Part shown: in pieces, positions 1 to 4,951 of the stretch
Layout: every line of letters starts with the position of its first letter
Numbering within the stretch: the stretch's first letter is position 1
Source: Bacillota bacterium
GTDB taxonomy: Bacteria > Bacillota > Clostridia > Clostridiales > Clostridiaceae
Assembly (NCBI GenBank): GCA_023445445.1
Contig: JAEXLD010000090.1
Span: 1 to 8,594 of the forward strand
Direction: 5' to 3'
Length of the DNA: 8,594 bases
Notes under the pieces: generated by a model
Told to the model about the DNA's origin: nothing
What the model saw: the letters and a program-made list of their open reading frames with translations, nothing else
Database searches by the model: none
Position numbers and translations under genes: made by a program

Positions 1-4
1 CTTC

Positions 5-20
5 GTCGCCCTCAAGCGAC
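5..20 (-). other. 5' leader hairpin of the edge transcript
   Basis: Read on the minus strand, GTCGC (20-16) and GCGAC (9-5) form a perfect 5-bp GC-rich stem with a 6-base loop. It starts almost at the predicted transcription start of the promoter at 27-55. A GTCGC...GCGAC hairpin at the very 5' end of the transcript is what I recall from clostridial rRNA operon leaders. That identity is inference, because the downstream gene is outside the window. Confidence 0.55.
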
Positions 21-26
21 TTCCTT

Positions 27-55
27 ATCTTATCATTTTGCTTTTTCCTTGTCAA
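27..55 (-). promoter_or_regulatory. Strong sigma-A promoter, probably for an rRNA operon to the left
   Basis: On the minus strand there is a perfect -35 TTGACA (55-50), a 17-base spacer and a -10 TAAGAT (32-27) preceded by TGA, an extended -10. Start of transcription is expected near 20. The A/T-rich DNA just upstream could act as an UP element, and an inverted repeat TTGAAT/ATTCAA (67-83) lies there. The leader hairpin and near-consensus strength suggest a stable-RNA (rRNA) promoter. The transcribed gene is off the left edge, so the target is inferred. Confidence 0.8.
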
Positions 56-120
56 CATATTTTTTATTGAATTTTTCATTCAACTTTGCTGACTTGAAAA
101 GCTGTTCTGTAAGGAACGAT

Positions 121-138
121 TTACATATTATCACCTTT
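121..138 (-). other. Start-stop element (SD-ATG-TAA)
   Basis: On the minus strand a good Shine-Dalgarno AAAGGTGA (138-131) is followed after 4 bases by ATG (126-124) and immediately by TAA (123-121). The same frame then stays open for 14 codons (IVPYRTAFQVSKVE) to a TGA. It could be a tiny gene broken at codon 2, or a chance match. The rest of the gene-free stretch 56-249 is AT-rich spacer in which I see no coding sequence. Confidence 0.3.
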
Positions 139-249
139 CAAATTTTATTATTTCTATAAATATATATTTTATTCACAATTATAATTATATTTCTCTATAT
201 TTCTTTGTTTTTATCTAAATTTCTTATATAGATATTCTTGGTAGCGTTT

Positions 250-278
250 TTGCCTAAATTAGATAAATATACTATTAT
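250..278 (+). promoter_or_regulatory. Putative ung promoter
   Basis: TTGCCT (250-255), a 17-base spacer and TATTAT (273-278) make a fair sigma-A promoter, with a start expected near 285 and a leader of about 50 bases before the ung start. It is the best-spaced pair in the gap. No operator or attenuator is visible. Confidence 0.5.
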
Positions 279-333
279 TAAATAAAGAATTTATGAAGAA
301 AATATATATATAAATAATAAAGAGGTGATTTTT

Positions 334-1011
334 TTGAAAAAAATACTAGATAACGATTGGCAAGATTTATTAGAGGGTGAATTTCAAAAGGAATACTATC
401 AAAATCTTAGGATTTTTTTAATGTCTGAATACAAAAATAAAACCATTTATCCTGATAAAAATGATATTTTTACCGCCCTTAAACTTACCCCTTATAAAGA
501 TGTTAAAGTAGTTATTCTTGGTCAAGATCCCTATCATGGTCCTAATCAAGCTCATGGATTGGCCTTTTCTGTAAGTAAGGGTGTTAAAATTCCGCCTTCA
601 CTACTTAATATATATAAGGAGCTTAATGATGATCTGGGTTGCTATATGCCAAACAATGGTTACTTAGAAAGTTGGGCAAAACAAGGTGTATTGCTTCTTA
701 ATACAGTTCTAACAGTAAGAGCACATGAAGCAAATTCTCATAGAAATATGGGATGGGAGCAATTCACAGATAAAATAATATCTTTACTTAATGATAAAGA
801 TGATCCAATTGTATTTATACTTTGGGGAAACCCTTCTATAGCTAAAGGAAAGCTTATAACAAATAAAAAGCATTTTGTAATAACTTCGCCTCATCCTAGT
901 CCCCTATCAGCTTTTAGAGGATTTTTTGGAAGTCATCCGTTTTCAAAAACAAATGATTTTTTAAAATCAGTTAATAAGGTTCCAATAAATTGGCAAATAG
1001 AAAACATATAA
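334..1011 (+). CDS. ung: Uracil-DNA glycosylase, family 1
   Basis: Removes uracil, from cytosine deamination or dUMP misincorporation, from DNA in the cytoplasm and starts base excision repair. The start chosen is TTG at 334, giving 225 residues beginning MKKILDNDW. SD AGAGGTGA (321-328) lies 5 bases upstream. An in-frame GTG at 325 is inside that SD and would add three residues, so it is rejected. Family motifs are all present: the water-activating GQDPYHG (63-69, Asp65), LLLNTVLTV (120-128, the uracil-reading Asn123), the LWG segment and the DNA-intercalation loop HPSPLSA (187-193, catalytic His187). Length is normal for bacterial Ung. It is a single-gene unit with its own promoter and a terminator right after the stop. 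Nothing is missing or truncated. Confidence 0.97.
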   Translation: MKKILDNDWQDLLEGEFQKEYYQNLRIFLMSEYKNKTIYPDKNDIFTALKLTPYKDVKVVILGQDPYHGPNQAHGLAFSVSKGVKIPPSLLNIYKELNDDLGCYMPNNGYLESWAKQGVLLLNTVLTVRAHEANSHRNMGWEQFTDKIISLLNDKDDPIVFILWGNPSIAKGKLITNKKHFVITSPHPSPLSAFRGFFGSHPFSKTNDFLKSVNKVPINWQIENI

Positions 1012-1047
1012 TATAAAAAGGGCATAATTAATGTGCCCTTTTTATAT
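1011..1047. terminator. Bidirectional terminator between ung and the convergent small gene
   Basis: A 14-bp inverted repeat (1011-1024 with 1034-1047) has the core AAAAAGGGCA/TGCCCTTTTT and a 9-base loop. It is A-rich on one side and T-rich on the other, so it can terminate in both directions. It begins at the ung stop codon and contains the stop codon of the minus-strand gene (1042-1044). Confidence 0.88.
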
Positions 1048-1233
1048 ATGTTTAAATTTCCTATATAATGAATATATAAATGAAAATAATATTGCAATAG
1101 CGGTGCATGCAGAAAATCCTAATATTATATTATCAATAAATATTCCTATAAATATTCCTATTATCACGCCTAAAATTAAACTTTTCCCTAAATAATCATA
1201 GTCCTTCTCTGATAAAAATAACTTTTCCAACAT
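1042..1233 (-). CDS. Small two-helix membrane protein, function unknown
   Basis: Predicted protein of 63 residues. The ATG at 1233 is chosen because GAGAGGTG sits just upstream; an in-frame GTG at 1239 lies inside that SD. A charged N-terminus (1-16, LSEKDYDY) is followed by two hydrophobic helices, about 17-33 and 36-55, with a short DN turn between, and a basic tail (YRKFKHI). The first helix carries Gly22, Gly26 and Gly30, a GxxxGxxxG glycine zipper typical of tightly packed helices, which suggests self-association. The basic tail favours a cytoplasmic C-terminus. I do not recognise a family and propose no function. It stands alone, convergent to ung and sharing its terminator. Two TACTT/AAGTA palindromes lie 50-90 bases upstream. 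Confidence 0.7.
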   Translation of the reverse strand: MLEKLFLSEKDYDYLGKSLILGVIIGIFIGIFIDNIILGFSACTAIAILFSFIYSLYRKFKHI

Positions 1234-1284
1234 AAACACCTCTCTTATTAATAAAAATCTCTTCTATTCTTCTATTGTAATTAA

Positions 1285-1320
1285 TACTTCTTAAGTAAAT
1301 CTTAAATAATACTTAAAGTA
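1285..1320. repeat. Pair of TACTT-AAGTA palindromes upstream of the small membrane gene
   Basis: TACTT-CTT-AAGTA (1285-1297) and TACTT-A-AAGTA (1310-1320) are perfect dyads whose centres are 24 bases apart. They lie in the AT-rich spacer 1240-1442 upstream of the minus-strand gene starting at 1233, where an operator would be expected. A related dyad occurs at 7154-7168. No regulator can be named, and in such AT-rich DNA chance is a real alternative. The rest of the spacer shows nothing. Confidence 0.35.
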
Positions 1321-1432
1321 TAATTAATTCATGCAGCAATAAACCATTCTATATAGTCTTTAATCATTCTTATACTTTTATATTTTTAATAATTTAATTC
1401 TACTAATACTATTCCTACTATATTTAATTAAT

Positions 1433-1470
1433 AAAAACAAAAAAAGCTAACTAAATTAATAGTTAGCTTT
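1433..1470 (-). terminator. Terminator of the tRNA-Phe transcript
   Basis: On the minus strand an 11-bp perfect stem (AAAGCTAACTA at 1470-1460 read backwards, matching 1453-1443) with a 6-base loop is followed by a T-rich run. It begins 3 bases after the tRNA 3' CCA, so the tRNA is transcribed alone. Confidence 0.92.
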
Positions 1471-1473
1471 ACC

Positions 1474-1549
<76 letters not shown>

Positions 1550-1561
1550 TTAACGATATTC

Positions 1562-1590
1562 ATTTTATTAAATTTTTACTAATATGTCAA
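1562..1590 (-). promoter_or_regulatory. Promoter of tRNA-Phe
   Basis: On the minus strand a perfect -35 TTGACA (1590-1585), a 17-base spacer and a -10 TAAAAT (1567-1562) predict a start near 1555, a few bases before the mature tRNA 5' end. It is close to consensus, as expected for a stable RNA gene, and diverges from the SH3b gene at 1676. Confidence 0.87.
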
Positions 1591-1675
1591 CATTTAATTT
1601 TATATTTATAGACAATTAGTTATTTTTATCATTAATATAAAATATACTAAACTATAACATTATTCGGAGTGTAAT

Positions 1676-2110
1676 ATGAGATATATAATATTTATTTTAT
1701 TAATTATAGCCATAGTCTTTATTTATTTTTATTATAATAAAAAGATAGAATTGCTAAAAAAGCAATTGTTAATTACCACAAATCAATATTCCATAATAAA
1801 AAACAAATATGGTAATCATAAAAAAGACTCAGAAAGCTTATTAGTTAAATTCTCTATTCCTAAATATAAAGGAGGTACATTAAAAGCAAATTCCATTCTA
1901 TATATAGCACCAATTACATCTTCCAGTATATTATCACGTATAGATAATGACACTGAAATAGCAATTTTAGATTGTGCCGAATTTAATAATGAAACATGGT
2001 TTTATATAAACATACCAATTAAAGGCAACATAAATAATAGAGGATGGGTAAATTCTAAAGATATATCTATATTTTTTAGTTCCTCTTCTTCTATATATAA
2101 AGCAAATTAA
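1676..2110 (+). CDS. Membrane-anchored SH3b-domain protein
   Basis: Predicted protein of 144 residues. GGAGTG lies just upstream of the ATG. Residues 2-20 are a hydrophobic helix (YIIFILLIIAIVFIYFYY) followed by KK, an uncleaved N-terminal anchor. Residues about 21-50 are polar and probably helical. Residues about 55-135 fit a bacterial SH3 (SH3b) fold: a strand, the loop LYIAPITSSS, a central hydrophobic strand EIAILDC, WFYINI and the typical closing motif RGWVNSKDI. Such domains usually bind cell-wall peptides or act as targeting modules, and here the domain would face outside. There is no catalytic domain, so the function is unknown. It is a single gene, divergent from tRNA-Phe and convergent with the CPBP gene. 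No clear promoter is visible in the 85-base upstream gap. Confidence 0.75.
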   Translation: MRYIIFILLIIAIVFIYFYYNKKIELLKKQLLITTNQYSIIKNKYGNHKKDSESLLVKFSIPKYKGGTLKANSILYIAPITSSSILSRIDNDTEIAILDCAEFNNETWFYINIPIKGNINNRGWVNSKDISIFFSSSSSIYKAN

Positions 2111-2142
2111 AGGTTTAGGAGAATTATTCCTCCTAAACCTTT
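2109..2142. terminator. Shared bidirectional terminator
   Basis: A 13-bp perfect stem (AAAGGTTTAGGAG, 2109-2121, with 2130-2142) and an 8-base loop fill the whole 32-base gap between the convergent SH3b and CPBP genes. The arms are A-rich and T-rich at their ends, so it should work in both directions. Confidence 0.87.
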
Positions 2143-3072
2143 CTATATAGTTCTTATCATGAAAAAAATATATATTACAATAATCAAGATAAATGGAATA
2201 TTTAAAATTCTTTCTTCACTATTCTCTACTTCTACAGATACATTTTCTTCTACTAAACTTCTCTTGGCCTTAATATTTCTCAAAGCATAAATTATCAAGA
2301 AAACAAATATTGAAAAAACAATAGCAATGAATCCATAAGTTATTAAAAGTAATAATTTTTCTTCTGAGCTTATATTTCTAAGACTAAATTCAGTATTTTC
2401 AATGTTCATAGATAAGTTTTCTGTAATTATATAGGATATTTTTGCAAGAGTTACAGAAGTGCCATTAATTATAAAGTGCATTATCATTGATGAATAAATA
2501 CTATTAGTAATTCTAACTACTAAAGAAAATATAAATCCTAAAACTGCAGCATATAAAAATTGTTGTGCATCTAAGTGAAATATTCCAAAAAATAGTCCCG
2601 TAATTACTGCTGCCACATATTTGTTTTTATTTTCATACCCTGAAAGAACTATTCCTCTTAATGTAACTTCTTCTGTTATAGATGGTAATACAGCTACTAA
2701 TCCCAATAATAATAAATAAGGAGTTGATGATATCTCATTAATAAATGATCCAACTTCATTATTAAAGAAGAAAGTAGATATTAAAGATAAAAATGCCATA
2801 ACAGGCTGAACAACGAATGCTAATAGAATTATTAATAGTGTTTCTTTCCAATGTAACTTATTTAATCTTAACTTAGTTTTAATTGAAGACTTAGTAGCCA
2901 CTAAATATATTATTGCTGGAACTAAAAATATAATTACATGATTAAATAATAAGATAAACCTTAAATCTCTTATACCTAAAACAGCATAAATTGGTCTTAG
3001 AGCATATGGTCCCAATATTTCTAAAATAAGTATAATTAAAAAGTATATATTTGCTTTTAAAACTTTTTTCAT
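2143..3072 (-). CDS. CPBP family intramembrane glutamic endopeptidase (CAAX protease-like)
   Basis: A membrane protease of the CPBP/Abi (PF02517) family, related to eukaryotic Rce1. Bacterial members are variously linked to bacteriocin self-immunity, protein maturation and signalling. The start is ATG at 3072 (MKKVLKANIYF, 309 residues), because AAGGAG is 6 bases upstream. An in-frame ATG at 3090 would put that SD inside the gene. All three family motifs are in hydrophobic segments: EEVTLRG (Glu134, Glu135, Arg139), FGIFH (162-166, His166) and HFIIN (199-203, His199, Asn203). I count about eight hydrophobic segments. An acidic stretch (about 274-288) precedes a last helix ending in MIRTI, an extra C-terminal extension beyond the core domain. 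No bacteriocin or peptide gene is adjacent, so the substrate is unknown. Confidence 0.9.
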   Translation of the reverse strand: MKKVLKANIYFLIILILEILGPYALRPIYAVLGIRDLRFILLFNHVIIFLVPAIIYLVATKSSIKTKLRLNKLHWKETLLIILLAFVVQPVMAFLSLISTFFFNNEVGSFINEISSTPYLLLLGLVAVLPSITEEVTLRGIVLSGYENKNKYVAAVITGLFFGIFHLDAQQFLYAAVLGFIFSLVVRITNSIYSSMIMHFIINGTSVTLAKISYIITENLSMNIENTEFSLRNISSEEKLLLLITYGFIAIVFSIFVFLIIYALRNIKAKRSLVEENVSVEVENSEERILNIPFILIIVIYIFFMIRTI

Positions 3073-3161
3073 AACTTCTCCTTTATACATAACCCTAATA
3101 TTAAATTAGTATAATTTATAATTTGTGTATAATAATTTTATTTATTGTAAATAATTATAAT

Positions 3162-3193
3162 GAAGCGAGAAAGTTTCCACAGTTAATCGCCTC
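3162..3193 (-). other. GC-rich structured element upstream of the CPBP gene
   Basis: In very AT-rich spacer, 3162-3199 is about half G+C. On the minus strand GAGGCGA (3193-3187) pairs with TCGCTTC (3168-3162), 7 bp with one G-U, around an 18-base loop. On the plus strand the same position is an A-C mismatch, so the fold favours RNA made from the minus strand, that is, the leader region of the CPBP gene. No known riboswitch class is recognised and there is no T run after it. A 19-codon frame (3142-3201) overlaps it but has no SD. Confidence 0.35.
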
Positions 3194-3211
3194 TCCCCCA
3201 TTTTATTTATA

Positions 3212-3259
3212 TACAAAAATAATCCCCTATTTGTTTTTAATAACATAAGGGGATTATTT
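3212..3259 (-). terminator. Terminator of cinA
   Basis: A 12-bp perfect stem (AAATAATCCCCT read from 3259 on the minus strand, matching 3228-3217) with a 19-base loop is followed by ATTTTTG. It starts 3 bases after the cinA stop and separates cinA from the CPBP gene. Confidence 0.88.
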
Positions 3260-3262
3260 ATT

Positions 3263-4501
3263 TTAATAATTCCTTATTAACTCTTTTCTCAATATATTTA
3301 ATGCATTCATAGTAGCTTTTTTCCTTATAGACTCTCTATCCCCAGTAAGAGTTAGCTTTTCAACTATAGTTTTTCCCTTAATAAATAATCCAATATAAAC
3401 TAAACCTACAGGTTTTTCATCAGTCCCACCTTCAGGTCCAGCTAATCCCGTTGAAGATATTGCAATGTCAGTATTAGCTACCCTTGCTATTCCTTCAGCC
3501 ATTTCTTTAGCAACTTCTTTACTTACCACTCCAAATTTATCTATAGTTTCTTTATTAACCCCAAGCAACTTTACTTTAGACTCATTAGAATAGGTAACTG
3601 CTCCTTCTTTAAAAACTTTTGATATTCCAGGATAAGCTATTAAAGTAGATGCAATCATTCCTCCCGTACAGGATTCAGCTGTAGATATACTAAAATTCTT
3701 TTCACATAAAAGTTCAGCTACAACTATATCTAATGATTTTTCATCTTCTCCATATATATATTCTTGAAGAATGCACTTTATTTCATTACATTTTGAATTA
3801 ATTAATTCATCACATTTTTCTTCACTTTTCTCTTTAGCTGTAACTCTTAAAGTAACTTCATAATCCTTAGCATATGGAGCAACTGTAGGATTAGTACTTT
3901 CCTGAATTATGTTGTTTACCTTTTTTGCCATTACACTTTCACCAATACCAAATATTCTTAAGGTTTTTGATTTAATAATTTCTCCTGTTAAGTTGGAAAG
4001 ATATTTAACTACATGATTGGTAAACATTGCTTTCATTTCTTTTGGCGGTCCAGGTAAAATTATCAAGGTTTTATTATTCTCTGATATTATTGCCCCTGGC
4101 GCAGTGCCTTTTTCATTTGGCAATATAACTGATCCTTCTGGAAAATATGCTTGATTTTTATTTGCTTCAAGTACTTCCTCATCATCAATATTTAAATATT
4201 CCTTTATCCAATCTAATGAAGGCTTATGAAATATCATTTTTTTATTAAAGTATTTTGCTCCTAGCTCCTTAGTTAGATCATCTTGAGTTGGTCCTAAGCC
4301 TCCTGTTGTAATTATTATATCACATCTTTTAAAAGCTTCTTCAAATGCAGCTAAGACTCTTTCTTCATTGTCACCTATTACACATTGATGATATACATCT
4401 ATACCTAAAGTTGCTAACTCCTTAGCCAAGAATTGTGCATTAGTATTCACTATATCTCCTAATAGTAATTCTGTTCCTATTGATATTAATTCAGCTTTCA
4501 T
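3263..4501 (-). CDS. cinA: CinA: ADP-ribose pyrophosphatase / NMN deamidase family protein
   Basis: A two-domain cytoplasmic protein of the CinA family. In characterised members the C-terminal domain deamidates nicotinamide mononucleotide to nicotinate mononucleotide for NAD recycling, and the N-terminal COG1058 domain hydrolyses ADP-ribose. The older name 'competence/damage-inducible' reflects co-expression with recA in some Firmicutes; recA is not in this window. The sequence gives 412 residues, the normal full length. N-terminal MoaB/MogA-like domain, about 1-170: ISIGTELLLGD (7-16), TTGGLGPTQDD (65-75) and LPGPPKEM (149-156). Linker, about 171-255. CinA C-terminal domain, about 256-408: AESCTGG (275-281, with Ser277 the expected catalytic serine) and TGLAGPEGGT (351-360). 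The start is ATG at 4501 with AGGAGG 5 bases upstream. It is a single-gene unit with its own promoter and terminator. Confidence 0.96.
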   Translation of the reverse strand: MKAELISIGTELLLGDIVNTNAQFLAKELATLGIDVYHQCVIGDNEERVLAAFEEAFKRCDIIITTGGLGPTQDDLTKELGAKYFNKKMIFHKPSLDWIKEYLNIDDEEVLEANKNQAYFPEGSVILPNEKGTAPGAIISENNKTLIILPGPPKEMKAMFTNHVVKYLSNLTGEIIKSKTLRIFGIGESVMAKKVNNIIQESTNPTVAPYAKDYEVTLRVTAKEKSEEKCDELINSKCNEIKCILQEYIYGEDEKSLDIVVAELLCEKNFSISTAESCTGGMIASTLIAYPGISKVFKEGAVTYSNESKVKLLGVNKETIDKFGVVSKEVAKEMAEGIARVANTDIAISSTGLAGPEGGTDEKPVGLVYIGLFIKGKTIVEKLTLTGDRESIRKKATMNALNILRKELIRNY

Positions 4502-4532
4502 TTTATCCTCCTAAATATATCTTACATTTAAT

Positions 4533-4559
4533 ATTTTACCATAAAATGAGAAAAGGCAA
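4533..4559 (-). promoter_or_regulatory. Putative extended -10 promoter of cinA
   Basis: On the minus strand TGG precedes TAAAAT (4538-4533), an extended -10. A TTGCCT at 4559-4554 is only 15 bases away, so the -35 is either short-spaced or dispensable. The start would be near 4526, about 25 bases before the cinA ATG. It lies after the terminator of the upstream unit, where cinA needs a promoter. Confidence 0.5.
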
Positions 4560-4565
4560 CTAATC

Positions 4566-4608
4566 TTATAAAATGTGATCATATAAATATTCTATATGAT
4601 CACATTTT
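4566..4608 (-). terminator. Terminator after the EF-G paralogue / 78-residue protein unit
   Basis: A perfect 16-bp stem (AAAATGTGATCATATA at 4570-4585 with 4593-4608) and a 7-base loop lie between the stop at 4630 and the cinA start. The T run on the minus strand is short (TTTTATAAG) and partly inside the stem. The plus-strand run (TTTTT) is no longer, but no plus-strand gene lies upstream of it. The TGATCA core also makes it a long palindrome, so a protein-binding role is possible, but termination is the simpler reading. Confidence 0.78.
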
Positions 4609-4629
4609 TAACTTGGACTAGCTCCCTTA

Positions 4630-4866
4630 TTACTCTATCTTATTTACATTTATATGGTATTTACCATCATTTTCAATTCCTTCTTTCAGTATGGAGAATT
4701 TACTATCCTTTAACATGGAAGTGATAATATTTATATTTTCTCTTTCAGCATTATCTAAAGTTATAGTAAAATTATCATTTGTATCTACAACACTCATATA
4801 ATCGAATATATTACTATATTCACTAAGTCCTAAATGCCCATTTATATTCATTCTATAATCTGGCAT
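4630..4866 (-). CDS. Small soluble protein of unknown function, downstream of the EF-G paralogue
   Basis: Predicted protein of 78 residues (MPDYRMNINGHLG...). The ATG at 4866 has AGGAGG 6 bases upstream; an in-frame ATG at 4890 precedes that SD and is rejected. There is no signal peptide or membrane helix. The pattern suggests alternating strands and helices: YRMNING, a helix at LSEYSNIFDYMSV, a strand NFTITLD, a helix ERENINIITSMLK, then FSILKEG and KYHINVNKI as closing strands. I do not recognise a family. It lies 85 bases after the EF-G paralogue on the same strand with no terminator or convincing promoter between, so co-transcription is likely. That gives a possible link to translation but no function. 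Confidence 0.75.
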   Translation of the reverse strand: MPDYRMNINGHLGLSEYSNIFDYMSVVDTNDNFTITLDNAERENINIITSMLKDSKFSILKEGIENDGKYHINVNKIE

Positions 4867-4951
4867 AGCCTTCCTCCTAATATTTTTCATTTGTTTAATA
4901 TAATACTAATATGTTTTCACATATGATGTTATTTATACATTAGGGGAATAG

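Noticed and set aside
1330..1367. Minus-strand 12-codon frame MIKDYIEWFIAA
   Set aside because: Only a weak TAAGA stands before the ATG, and the frame is too short to distinguish from chance. Kept only as a note.
2143..3072. CPBP protease as an anti-phage abortive infection gene
   Set aside because: The 'Abi' family name is historical. No toxin, phage or defence neighbour is present, so a defence role is not supported.
3212..3259. The long loop in the cinA terminator as a riboswitch or attenuator
   Set aside because: It starts 3 bases after the cinA stop and ends in a T run; a simple terminator explains it.
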